Source: Bradyrhizobium sp. CB1015 (lineage in GTDB: Bacteria; Pseudomonadota; Alphaproteobacteria; Rhizobiales; Xanthobacteraceae). From it: 64,000 bases of DNA. The number at the start of each line of letters is the position of its first letter. The first letter of the stretch is position 1. The stretch is from NCBI RefSeq assembly GCF_025200925.1, contig NZ_CP104174.1, forward strand, positions 6,324,001-6,388,000. The letters run 5' to 3'. The notes under the pieces are model-generated. The model was not told the DNA's origin. It searched no databases and worked only from the letters and a program-made list of their open reading frames with translations. The translations under genes and the position numbers were made by a program. Positions 44,813 to 53,462 of the stretch are shown piece after piece.

Positions 44813-45772
44813 ATGAAAGTTCTCGTGACCGGAAGCTCCGGCTTCATCGGCCAGGCACTGGTGCGGCGGTTGCGCGCCGAACATTGCGACGTCGTGGGGC
44901 TCGACAAGGTTCCGGCCGAGACGACCGACATCGTGTGCGACATTCTCGATGCCAACGGCCTGACGAAGGCCGTGGCCGGCACCGCGCCGGACGCGGTGGT
45001 TCATCTCGCCGCACGCATCGATCTCGACGAAAAGACCGACCTTTCCGGTTACACCGCCAATATCGAGGGCGTCGCAAATCTGGTCGAGGCCGTGCGGCGC
45101 ACGCCGTCCGTGCGGCGAGCGATCTGGACCTCGTCGCAGCTCGTCTGCCGCATCGGCTATGTGCCGGCGAACGACACCGACTATAAGGCCGACACGTTGT
45201 ACGGACAGAGCAAGGTGCGCACCGAGGAGATCGTCCGCAGCGCCGATGGCGCCGGGCGCGAATGGTGCCTGGCGCGCCCCACGACCGTCTGGGGCCCCGG
45301 CATGAGCGCGCATTACCAGCGCTTCCTGCACATGATAGAGCGCGGCCATTACTTCCACGTCGGGCACGGCCCGCTCTGGAAGTCCTACAGCTACATCGAG
45401 AACATCGCCTTCCAGTATTGGCGTCTCCTGAGCGTCCCGACGGACCAGATCCATCGCCGGACGTTCTATCTCGCCGACTACACGCCGATCGATCTCATCG
45501 CGTGGTGCGACGCGTTTCAGAGCTACTTCGGTTCGCGCCCGATCCCGCATCTGCCGGCCGGCGTCGCCCGCACGCTGGCGCTCTGCGGCGACGCGGTGAA
45601 CGCGATCGGCTTGAAACGATTTCCCTTCAATTCGTTCCGCCTCAACAACGTGCTTACGCAGTATCAATTCGATCTCGCGCCGACCGCGGCGGTCTGCGGC
45701 CCGCTCCCCTGCGATATGCAGCAAGGTGTCGCGGCGACAGTCGCGTGGCTGCGAAACCTCTCGGCGCGCTGA
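44813..45772 (+). CDS. NAD-dependent epimerase/dehydratase family protein (319 aa)
   Basis: Extended SDR: 'MKVLVTGSSGFIGQALVRRL' (GxxGFIG), 'VVHLAARIDLDEKTDLSGYT', 'IWTSSQLVCRIGYVPAND' (catalytic Ser region), 'YGQSKVRTEEI' (Tyr-x3-Lys) and 'RPTTVWGPGMSAHYQRFLHM'. Probably makes or modifies a nucleotide sugar of the locus; the substrate loop does not match the well-known 4,6-dehydratases. It ends one base before the convergent Wzy-like gene. Confidence 0.82.
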   Translation: MKVLVTGSSGFIGQALVRRLRAEHCDVVGLDKVPAETTDIVCDILDANGLTKAVAGTAPDAVVHLAARIDLDEKTDLSGYTANIEGVANLVEAVRRTPSVRRAIWTSSQLVCRIGYVPANDTDYKADTLYGQSKVRTEEIVRSADGAGREWCLARPTTVWGPGMSAHYQRFLHMIERGHYFHVGHGPLWKSYSYIENIAFQYWRLLSVPTDQIHRRTFYLADYTPIDLIAWCDAFQSYFGSRPIPHLPAGVARTLALCGDAVNAIGLKRFPFNSFRLNNVLTQYQFDLAPTAAVCGPLPCDMQQGVAATVAWLRNLSAR

Positions 45773-45773
45773 A

Positions 45774-47339
45774 TTAGGTCGCGAGGGTGTTGACCCCGAG
45801 CTTGCCGGCGTCCTGCGGCGCCCGCGCGCGCAGATTGGCCAAATCAAGCACCAGCCCGGTCGCCAGCATCGACGCCAACACCAGCGCCGAATTTGCCATG
45901 CCGAGAGGTCCCTGAACCGGGCTGAGAAGGACGCTGGCGAGCACGAACACGAGCAGCAGCAGCGGCGTCATCAGGCCGGAATGCCGGCTTCCGGCCGCGC
46001 TCCAGCCGGCCAGGCCGCCCCAGATCGCGACGTAGACGATGGCGCCGACGAGGCCGAAATCGATGAAGGCCGCGGCCCAGGCGCTCGGGAAGAAGCCATA
46101 GATCAGCGCCTCCCGCTGCTCCGCCTCCATGACCGCCACTTGATCGCTAGCCGGGAAAAATATCCGCAACAACGGCGATAGCACACCGACCTCGTACACG
46201 CCCCATTGCGGCGTGAACTTGTCGCGGGCGTTCCAGACGTGATCAACCGTCCGCACACCATGGGTCAGATAGAAATAGGTGCTGAGGCCGATCATCGCGC
46301 TGCGCGACGAAAGGTAGCCGGAGTCGATCGCCGAGATGACATAGCCACGGGGTTGGACGTTCCAGGCCTCCAGCACCGCATCAAGAGCGGTGGCTATCGA
46401 ATTCGACTTCTGGGGCAGCCGCGGCGCGGCCTGTGCTTCGGCGAGCCGTTTGTCAAGCTCGGCCGGAGTGATCATCTCGGTCGCCTTTGGCCGGCGGGTT
46501 TGATTCGCTCGGGCTCGGTTCTCGGCCCGAGACGTCAGACGTTCGTTCTTCCCCTCCTGCAATTCGGCGATCAGAGGCGACATTTGGATGCAGAAATTCT
46601 GTCTGCTGGTCCAGATCGCGCTGGAATAGACCGCAAACAGGCCCACCGCGATGGCGGTCTTGAGCACGAGATAATGGCCACGCGGCACGAGGGTTCGCCC
46701 CTGCGTGACGCGCACCAGCATCGCCATCGCAACCAGGACGAGAACGAACAGGATCGGCATCCGCCCCGAATAGAGCAGCGCATAGCCGACCGGCGAGACG
46801 ATGGACAGTTGTGCCAGCGCAGCCGCCCATCCCCTGATTTCTTCGCCTTTCAGCAGAAACAGCACGATGGAGACGAATCCGAAGGAGAACATCGCGTAGC
46901 CGCCATAGAGCAGCGGCGTTCGCCGTATCATCACAGAATCAACCAACTGAGGCGCGCAACGCAGCAACTCGGAATAGGCACTATTGTTCACCCCACTCAG
47001 CACCGTACGATCGAAGGCCACCAGCGCGATTCCGGCGATCCCGAGCAACGACGCGGCCATGACCACCCTATCCAGCACCCGTGCGGAAAAGTGTGACGAT
47101 TTTGCCCATTGCTCGGACCAGCGATCAAAGGACAGCTTACCTACGTGATAAGAGAGCAGAAAGATTGCGAGCGCGATCACAACCACCGAGAGCACAACGG
47201 CAGACGGTTGCCCTGGATAAATGATTGGCCCGCCGGCAACCAAGAGAAGAGTAGTGGCCCAGATCACAACCATGAGAATCGCGGGGGACGCGAGGCCGCT
47301 GAGCAACGGATTGAGCCGCTGTTGCGTGTTGCCGTTCAA
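45774..47339 (-). CDS. wzy: Wzy-like O-antigen polymerase / oligosaccharide repeat unit polymerase candidate (521 aa)
   Basis: About ten to twelve membrane helices with one large hydrophilic central loop of about 120 residues ('QEGKNERLTSRAENRARANQ' onwards), the topology expected for Wzy. Wzy sequences are highly divergent, so topology and position next to a Wzx-like flippase gene (58 bases) are the main evidence. It would polymerise flipped repeats on the periplasmic face. A second O-antigen-ligase-type protein lies at 60234-61598, so the division between Wzy and ligase is not settled. Confidence 0.65.
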   Translation of the reverse strand: MNGNTQQRLNPLLSGLASPAILMVVIWATTLLLVAGGPIIYPGQPSAVVLSVVVIALAIFLLSYHVGKLSFDRWSEQWAKSSHFSARVLDRVVMAASLLGIAGIALVAFDRTVLSGVNNSAYSELLRCAPQLVDSVMIRRTPLLYGGYAMFSFGFVSIVLFLLKGEEIRGWAAALAQLSIVSPVGYALLYSGRMPILFVLVLVAMAMLVRVTQGRTLVPRGHYLVLKTAIAVGLFAVYSSAIWTSRQNFCIQMSPLIAELQEGKNERLTSRAENRARANQTRRPKATEMITPAELDKRLAEAQAAPRLPQKSNSIATALDAVLEAWNVQPRGYVISAIDSGYLSSRSAMIGLSTYFYLTHGVRTVDHVWNARDKFTPQWGVYEVGVLSPLLRIFFPASDQVAVMEAEQREALIYGFFPSAWAAAFIDFGLVGAIVYVAIWGGLAGWSAAGSRHSGLMTPLLLLVFVLASVLLSPVQGPLGMANSALVLASMLATGLVLDLANLRARAPQDAGKLGVNTLAT

Positions 47340-47397
47340 GGAATGCCCTCGGATTACAATTCAGAATTGCTCTGACGTTGAGATACCGACTTAGCCT

Positions 47398-48771
47398 TCA
47401 CGGGTAGAGCATATCCGGGTCGCTGGGAAGGCCGACAGGCTGAGTTCCGCCAGGTTCCCTAAGGCTTTCCCGCATCCTGTGGCTCGCGAAGCCCACCAGG
47501 GACAGGAAAAGCGCGGCGCTGGCAATCCCGCCGGCGAGGGCCGCCCCGTAGATGCCGAACCCAGGGACCAGCGCCACGTTCAATACCGTCGCCACCGTGG
47601 CCGAACCGAGATTGCAGATCAGGAGATATTTGTCCGACCGGGCCGCGTAGAGCGCGTAGGACGGCACATCCGCCAGCATGCGCAGGAACACGCCCGGCAG
47701 CATGGCATAGAACACGCCGATGCTCGCCGCATAGGTGGACAGCCCGAGCAACGCCAGCATGGGCGCCATGGCAAAGGCGGACAGGATCATCGTCGCGCAG
47801 ACCAGCGCCAGCATCGACCAGAAGAAGGAGCGCAGCGCCGTGCGATAGGCATCCAGACCCGCGCCATAGCCCGCGATGACTTTTGGCAGGAACTGATGCG
47901 ATACCGAGCTGCCCAGCGACAACAGACCGATCAGGATCGTCGAATAGAACGTATAGATGCCGAGCGCGTCACGCCCGACGAACGCGTCGATGACGAAGCG
48001 GTCAACATAGGAAATCACCAATGCTCCCGCCGCCGTCAGCATGAACGGACGCGCGGTCCAAAGTCCCTCGCGGATGTTCTTGAGATCCGGCCGGTATCCC
48101 CTGAGTTCGCGCCAGGGCAGCTCGGAGAGCGAGAACGCGGAAAAGACGATCGATGCCACGCCGCCGAGCGCCCACCAGACCAGCACGGTCTCCAGCGTCC
48201 GCGTCGACGGCGCCGCGAACATCAGCAGCGCGATCGCGTACACCCAGATTCCGCCGCGCAGGAACACGCCGATGTAGGCGCGCACTGGCCGCCAGGTGAT
48301 GATCAGGATCCGCGTCGCTTCCAACGAGACATGCTCGGTGACGAGGATCAGGATAAACCACGGTGCAAGACGCGCCGGAAAGGAACCGGCGGCGATCGCA
48401 CCGGCCACGATGATGCCGACAGCCACCAGCGCCGCCACGCCAAGCACCATCTGGTCCGCAATGATGCGCGCGCGCCGCTCGGGCGTCGCCGGCACCAATT
48501 CGCGCAAGGTATAGGAATAGAACTCCAGACCGACCGCGAGCAGCGCGAAAGCCAGCGCCGCGGTCAACAGGCCGTATTGTCCCATCTCGGCCGGTGATAG
48601 CATGCGCGCCAGAAGGAGCGACAGCAGGAAGCGGCTCGCAAGCGTCAGCGCACGCAGCACCAGCGCCGCGACCGTACCGGCGACCGCCGGGCGCGTCACG
48701 AGGTCAAGCAGACGCATCGCGCTCTTCCATCTCCGCCGGCCGTCGACATCGGTTGCAGGCGCGCTCTCCAC
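47398..48771 (-). CDS. wzx: Wzx-like lipopolysaccharide flippase, MATE/MOP superfamily (457 aa)
   Basis: Twelve to fourteen membrane helices without a long loop. The N-terminal 'AALVLRALTLASRFLLSLLL' and 'MLSPAEMGQYGLLTAALAFA' are typical of the Polysacc_synt family (the L-x-P-x-x-x-G-x-Y/x-G-L motif at the end of helix 1), and 'RFVIDAFVGRDALGIYTFYS' is typical of its middle. It should move the undecaprenyl-linked repeat unit across the inner membrane. It is followed by the Wzy-like gene and preceded, seven bases away, by the KpsS-like transferase gene. Confidence 0.85.
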   Translation of the reverse strand: MESAPATDVDGRRRWKSAMRLLDLVTRPAVAGTVAALVLRALTLASRFLLSLLLARMLSPAEMGQYGLLTAALAFALLAVGLEFYSYTLRELVPATPERRARIIADQMVLGVAALVAVGIIVAGAIAAGSFPARLAPWFILILVTEHVSLEATRILIITWRPVRAYIGVFLRGGIWVYAIALLMFAAPSTRTLETVLVWWALGGVASIVFSAFSLSELPWRELRGYRPDLKNIREGLWTARPFMLTAAGALVISYVDRFVIDAFVGRDALGIYTFYSTILIGLLSLGSSVSHQFLPKVIAGYGAGLDAYRTALRSFFWSMLALVCATMILSAFAMAPMLALLGLSTYAASIGVFYAMLPGVFLRMLADVPSYALYAARSDKYLLICNLGSATVATVLNVALVPGFGIYGAALAGGIASAALFLSLVGFASHRMRESLREPGGTQPVGLPSDPDMLYP

Positions 48772-48778
48772 TGTAACG

Positions 48779-50167
48779 TCAGGCCGCGGTTCTGCAGGAC
48801 TTCAGGAATTTCGGCAGGTGCGCGTTCAGCGAACGCACCAGCGGCTCGACCGCGGCGCGCACGGCCTCGTTCTCGGGATCGAACTTGCGCCAGCCGAAAT
48901 AGTCGCCCTCGACGCTGATCGACGCCAGGTGCCGCATGATTGCGCGGCGGGTCGTATCGAGACTATCGGGGGATTGCCAACGCGCCAGCCGCTCGGCGAG
49001 GCCGTCGAGCTCATCGGTGTCGCGAACGTGCAGGAAGTGCTGCTGGGTCGCGTAGTACGGCTCGGTCGCGACCGAGCACAGCCCGGCCAGCGCGGCCTGG
49101 AAACCGATGGTGCCCGTGAACGTCACCGACACCGCGCACTTCCCGATCAGCAGATTCGCCGGCACGTCATAGGGCACCAGCACCACGGACGGCAGCTTCG
49201 CCAGACGTTCGAACAGCTCGCGCTGGCGAAAACCGAACTGCAGCGGATGATCCTTGACGAAGATGCGGTAGCCGGCGCGGCCGAGCACCTCGCAATAGCG
49301 CACCACCACGTCGTCATGCGCGAGCATGCCCTGCGGCCCCAGCCAATAGTCCATCGAGGCCTCGGGGAAGAGCTGAAGCCCGAGGAAAACCCGCCGCTCC
49401 CGCGGCACGTCAGCAAGCCGCTTGTCCCAGTCGTGATCGAGCAGGCCGAGCACGGCCACGTCGCGCATGCGCACCTTGTGCTTGAGCCGCTTCAGCGCGT
49501 CGAGATAATGGCAGTTGTAACGGTCGCGCTTGAGGAACCGCCAGACGTTGAAGAAGGCGCCACGTAGCGCGTAGTAGCCAAAAATCCGCCAGAATTTTGC
49601 CAGCGAGAACCGCTTGGCATCGCGGACATAGGCCGGCGCAAAATCTTCCCTGCAGAGCTGGCCGACCGCCGCGTCGATATCCTCCGTTGAGGGCTCGCGC
49701 AGCAAGACCGGCTTTCCGCGGCGCATGAGCATCACCTGGTCCGGAATGATCGAGGTCGTCATCTCCAGGAAGTCGATGCCGCGCCGCCGTGCAACGCGCT
49801 CCATCACGTCCATGACATAGCGGTCGATAGTGAAGGTCATGACGAGGGCGGGGCCAAGCTTGTCAAAGGCCTGCTCGATCGCCTGCGTCATGCCGCCGAT
49901 CATTTTGAGCGCGAGATCGCGATCGACGCTCCTGAGCACGCGGCAGCGCAGGATGATGTCGGCGCATCCGTCCGCGCCGAACCGGTCAAGCGCCGCGGCC
50001 GCGGCATCGTCCCGGTCGGCGAAGCGATAGAAATCGTCGACCAGCGAATAGTCGCCGTCGTCTCGCAGGTCACTGAGCACGACCGCGTCGGCGAACTCAA
50101 TGCGCGAGGCCAGGTATTTCCACCAGGCCGTCGTGCTGTGAATGGTGAAGAAGACGATCCGGGGCAT
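48779..50167 (-). CDS. KpsS/Capsule_synth-like transferase, candidate nonulosonate transferase (462 aa)
   Basis: Starts 'MPRIVFFTIHSTTAWWKYLA', with its ATG overlapping the legC stop (ATGA). The C-terminal half resembles capsule-synthesis GT-B proteins: 'IFVKDHPLQFGFRQRELFER' (K-x-HP motif), 'VVLVPYDVPANLLIGKCAVS' and 'TFTGTIGFQAALAG', where relatives have N-S-T-x-x-x-E-A. Members of this broad group transfer Kdo or related 3-deoxy-ulosonic acids from CMP donors. Translational coupling to legC makes it the best candidate for the legionaminyltransferase, though homology is loose. Confidence 0.6.
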   Translation of the reverse strand: MPRIVFFTIHSTTAWWKYLASRIEFADAVVLSDLRDDGDYSLVDDFYRFADRDDAAAAALDRFGADGCADIILRCRVLRSVDRDLALKMIGGMTQAIEQAFDKLGPALVMTFTIDRYVMDVMERVARRRGIDFLEMTTSIIPDQVMLMRRGKPVLLREPSTEDIDAAVGQLCREDFAPAYVRDAKRFSLAKFWRIFGYYALRGAFFNVWRFLKRDRYNCHYLDALKRLKHKVRMRDVAVLGLLDHDWDKRLADVPRERRVFLGLQLFPEASMDYWLGPQGMLAHDDVVVRYCEVLGRAGYRIFVKDHPLQFGFRQRELFERLAKLPSVVLVPYDVPANLLIGKCAVSVTFTGTIGFQAALAGLCSVATEPYYATQQHFLHVRDTDELDGLAERLARWQSPDSLDTTRRAIMRHLASISVEGDYFGWRKFDPENEAVRAAVEPLVRSLNAHLPKFLKSCRTAA

Positions 50168-51408
50168 CAGCTCTGGTTCGCGCCTTCTTGGGTGGCTCCG
50201 GCCAGGAAGGGACTGCTCGGCAGGTTGATGCAGCGCGTGTTCATGTCCTCGGCGACGGGAAGCGCTGCACGCGGGCAGGCGCGGTACATCGGCAAGAGAT
50301 GCATCGGCGTCCACAGCGGGCGGGCGCGAATGCCGTGGCCATGCAGGGCTTCGAGCAGACGGTCGCGTTCCAAAGCGTATTCGCGGTCGAGCACCAGCGT
50401 GTTGAGCCAATAATTGCTCTCAGAACCCTTCGGCTCGCGATAGATGCGCGCGCAGGGGAAATCGCTGAACGCATCGAGATAGCGCTCGGCGAGCACGCGC
50501 TTGGCCGCGACCATTTTGGCCAGCCGCTCCATCTGCGCGCAGCCCAGTGCCGCGTTTATGTTGGGCAGGCGGTAGTTGTAGGCGACCGCGTCGTGCTCGA
50601 ATGCCCAGGCATGCGCCTTCTTGGCCGTCGAGGTAAAATGCCGGGCGTGGCGGGCATGCGCCTCGTCGTCGGTCACGATCATGCCGCCGCCGCCTGTGGT
50701 GACGATCTTGTTGCCGTTGAAGCTCAGGACCGCGGAATGGCCGAAGGTGCCGCAGCCCTTCCCGTTCAGGGTCGAGCCGAGCGACTCGGTCGCATCCTCC
50801 ACGATCACGAGACCGTAGCGGGCGGCGACTGCGCCGAGCGCGGTCATGTCGACGGGATGCCCGAAGATGTGCACGGGAACGACGGCCCGGAGGCGGCGGC
50901 CGGTGTGTTTGTTCACCCAGGCGCCGTTCTGCCGCACGGCGATGGCGTCGAGATGCGCCTCGAGCGCGCGCGGGTCGAGCCCAAGCGTATCCCAGGTTGA
51001 ATCGACGAAATGCGGCACGGCGCCGGCATGGCTCACCGCGTTGGCGGTCGCGACGAAGGTGATCGAGGGCAACAGCACCTCGTCGTTGGGCTCGACACCT
51101 TCGAGCACCAATGCCGCGTGCAGGGCGGCGGTGCCGTTGACGATCGCAACCGCGTGGCGCGAGCCGGTTGCGGCCGCCACCATCTCTTCGAAGCGGGTGA
51201 CGTATTTGCCGGCCGACGACACCCAGTTGGTGTCGATGCAGTCGAGCACCAGCTCGCGCTCACGATTCCCGAAACGCGGTTCGTGCAGCTCGACCGGACG
51301 CTGCGCCGTCCCGAGCACGGCATCGACCGCGTCGAGTAGCGGCTTGAAGTCAAGCACGGCGGAACGGTTCTGGCTCGCTTGCGCGGAGGACATGCTCATC
51401 TTGCTCAC
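50167..51408 (-). CDS. legC: LegC-family DegT/DnrJ/EryC1 aminotransferase (413 aa)
   Basis: PLP-dependent 4-aminotransferase of nucleotide sugars: 'NGTAALHAALVLEGVEPNDE', 'LLPSITFVATANAVSHAGAV', 'VVPVHIFGHPVDMTALGAVA', 'VIVEDATESLGSTLNGKGCG' (PLP Asp) and 'AVLSFNGNKIVTTGGGGMIV' with the internal aldimine Lys. The N-terminal extension before 'FGNRERELVLDCIDTNWVSS' is typical for LegC. Overlaps legB upstream (ATGA-type) and the KpsS-like gene downstream. It should aminate the 4-keto product of LegB. Confidence 0.93.
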   Translation of the reverse strand: MSKMSMSSAQASQNRSAVLDFKPLLDAVDAVLGTAQRPVELHEPRFGNRERELVLDCIDTNWVSSAGKYVTRFEEMVAAATGSRHAVAIVNGTAALHAALVLEGVEPNDEVLLPSITFVATANAVSHAGAVPHFVDSTWDTLGLDPRALEAHLDAIAVRQNGAWVNKHTGRRLRAVVPVHIFGHPVDMTALGAVAARYGLVIVEDATESLGSTLNGKGCGTFGHSAVLSFNGNKIVTTGGGGMIVTDDEAHARHARHFTSTAKKAHAWAFEHDAVAYNYRLPNINAALGCAQMERLAKMVAAKRVLAERYLDAFSDFPCARIYREPKGSESNYWLNTLVLDREYALERDRLLEALHGHGIRARPLWTPMHLLPMYRACPRAALPVAEDMNTRCINLPSSPFLAGATQEGANQS

Positions 51409-52403
51409 AACGTATAGGCATTGACGCGATAGCAGGCCAGGTTCTCCTTTTTGGTGAACCAGGCGATGGTTTGTTCGAGCCCCTTGCGCAGGCCGTCCAC
51501 GCCGCCGAAGCGCGGCGACCAGCCGAGCAGCTTTTGCGCCTTGGCGTTGGACGCCCAGAGACGCTCGACCTCGCTGCGCTCGGGGCGCACGCGAACGTCG
51601 TCATGCTCGATCTCGATTTCCGCTTCCATCAGCTCGGCGATCAGCCGCGCGGTGTCGCCGATCGAGATCTCGAAGGCGCTGCCGATGTTGATGACCTCGC
51701 CTACGCCGGCCTTGGAATCGAGCGCCACCAGGAAGCCGCCGACGGTATCGGCGACATAGTTGAAGTCGCGCGTCGGATGGATGCTGCCGAGCTTGATCTT
51801 GCGCGCGCCGGCCGCGATCTGGGTGATGATGGTAGGGATCACCGCGCGGGCCGATTGCCGCGGGCCGTAGGTGTTGAACGGACGTACCACCGTCACCGGC
51901 GTGCCGAACGAGCGCTCGAACGACAGCGCGAGCTGATCGGCGCCGATCTTGGTCGCGGAATAAGGCGACTGGCCCTGCAGCGGGTGCTCCTCGGTGATCG
52001 GAACGAATTGCGCGGTGCCGTAGACCTCGCTAGTCGAGGTGTGGATCACCTTCTCGACGCCGAGATCGCGCGCCGCCTGCAGCACGTTGAGCGTGCCGCG
52101 GATGTTGGCTTCGACATAGGTGTCGGGCGAGTGATAGGAGTAGGGAATCGCGATCAACGCGGCGAGATGCAGGACGGCGTCGCACCCCTTCATCGCGGTG
52201 CGCACGCCGTTGGGGTCGCACACATTGCCGGCGAAGACGTCGAATTCCTTGCGGATGTCGGGCGGCGAGGAATCGAGCCAGCCGTGCGAGCCCATGCTGT
52301 TGTAGTGCACGAAGGCGCGCACCGCGACATTGCGCCGGACCAGCTCTTCCGCAAGGTGCGATCCGATGAAGCCGCCCGCCCCCGTCAAAAGTACTTTTCG
52401 CAA
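51405..52403 (-). CDS. legB: LegB-type NAD-dependent sugar 4,6-dehydratase (332 aa)
   Basis: Extended SDR: 'KVLLTGAGGFIGSHLAEELV', 'VRAFVHYNSMGSHGWLDSSP' (a LegB-specific substrate loop), 'VIHTSTSEVYGTAQFVPITE', 'YSATKIGADQLALSFE' (Tyr-x3-Lys), 'RPFNTYGPRQSARAVIPTII' and 'THPTRDFNYVADTVGG'-like 'HPTRDFNYVAD'. TTG 52403 was chosen: AGGGGA lies nine bases ahead and the protein then starts at the usual RKVLLTG. It forms the 4-keto-6-deoxy nucleotide sugar and heads the legB-legC-transferase-wzx-wzy operon. Confidence 0.93.
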   Translation of the reverse strand: MRKVLLTGAGGFIGSHLAEELVRRNVAVRAFVHYNSMGSHGWLDSSPPDIRKEFDVFAGNVCDPNGVRTAMKGCDAVLHLAALIAIPYSYHSPDTYVEANIRGTLNVLQAARDLGVEKVIHTSTSEVYGTAQFVPITEEHPLQGQSPYSATKIGADQLALSFERSFGTPVTVVRPFNTYGPRQSARAVIPTIITQIAAGARKIKLGSIHPTRDFNYVADTVGGFLVALDSKAGVGEVINIGSAFEISIGDTARLIAELMEAEIEIEHDDVRVRPERSEVERLWASNAKAQKLLGWSPRFGGVDGLRKGLEQTIAWFTKKENLACYRVNAYTL

Positions 52404-52819
52404 AGTTTCAGCTCCCCTCTCGTCGGGCCACCCGACCTGGCATCCCGGCTTGTGACGGCCGCTTCTAACCACTCCGGCCGCTTGAGGCCAGTTCGAATGA
52501 GCCGCCGTCCCCCTAACGGATCCGGAACTGTCGCTGGGAAATACAACTGAAGACCCGCTACAAGCCATTGAAAAAGTTAATGAATATCACGCAAACCGCC
52601 CGGCCGCCCGCCATGCAAATTGGCGCCCGAGCTAGATCACCATGTCATCCTGGATGGGGGGTCCGGGCAAGATCGGAAGCGACTGGATGCTGTTTGATGC
52701 CCGTTCTCGTTGAGGCATTGGCCGAAGATGTTGCGAATCGCGCAGAACGGGGGCTAAGTTAGGCTAGGGGTAAAATATCCAAGCCCCATGGCGGAGTACT
52801 CGATGAGCTCTCAAATCGG
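52404..52819. other. Intergenic region upstream of legB; no gene seen
   Basis: No intact gene is recognised on either strand. It must contain the promoter of the leftward legB operon. Composition drops in GC towards 52.55-52.6 kb (TTGAAAAAGTTAATGAATATC), as expected for a promoter-bearing spacer. Confidence 0.45.
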
Positions 52820-53011
52820 CTACCGACCTAGTGCGACGCGTTGATCAAGGGCCACATTCCTACCGTCTCTCAATTTCAGGAACTGCGCCCTAAATTCGTT
52901 TATCTGTTCTTGTGACAACTGGCTCGCGCGTTCTGTGTAGGCCAGCAGTGGCGTTGACAGAGCCCCAACGACAACCAGTCCCAGAAGTAGTTCGCGCAAT
53001 GCACCTGGCAT
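52820..53011 (-). CDS. Possible small membrane protein (63 aa)
   Basis: From ATG 53011 the product begins 'MPGALRELLLGLVVVGALST' (a single hydrophobic helix), followed by a polar helical tail 'QLSQEQINEFRAQFLKLRDG'. The open frame continues upstream to a TTG at 53044. Nothing identifies a family; composition and the plausible membrane-helix-plus-tail layout support a real small protein. Confidence 0.4.
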   Translation of the reverse strand: MPGALRELLLGLVVVGALSTPLLAYTERASQLSQEQINEFRAQFLKLRDGRNVALDQRVALGR

Positions 53012-53125
53012 GTGGTTCCATATCTCCGCGAGACGGGCAGTCAAAGCAGTCCCAATTCGATCTAGAAGAGTTAATAATCGATAAACGTTAACGATTGATG
53101 AAACAAGAAGACGACTCCTGTAAGG

Positions 53126-53431
53126 CTAGACTTTGCTCGACCGCATTGGTTGAAGGGCCCTTATGACGCTACCAGCTATTTTGTCAGCAAGTTCCTGCCG
53201 ATAGTGAATGAGATCAAGGAAATTTCTGGGATCACGAATTGACGCGCTGTCGGTACGATATTCGACGAAGCTAGCTGGAGAGCGCCCCGCAATAATGCTT
53301 TCATATGCCGTTATACAGGCGCGTCGCGCGGTGGCCGCGGGGCGATCGCGGGTTTGACAAGAGCGTAAAAAACCGGCGGCACGATTAGAGTGACCGGGCT
53401 TCAGGCGGCAATTTGCCGATCTAACTATGCG
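53126..53431 (-). pseudogene. C-terminal remnant of an SGNH/AlgX-type hydrolase gene
   Basis: An open minus-strand stretch ending at TAG 53126-53128 has no start codon at its 5' end; it is bounded by TGA just beyond 53431. It reads 'TAYESIIAGRSPASFVEYRT', then 'DPRNFLDLIHYRQELADKIA', close to the normal C-terminus of SGNH-type polysaccharide O-acetyl hydrolases/transferases, where the final D-x-x-H supplies the catalytic Asp/His (here DLIH). Only the last 100 residues remain. Confidence 0.5.
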
Positions 53432-53462
53432 TCATTCTATGAGTAGAACGACATCGAAGACT

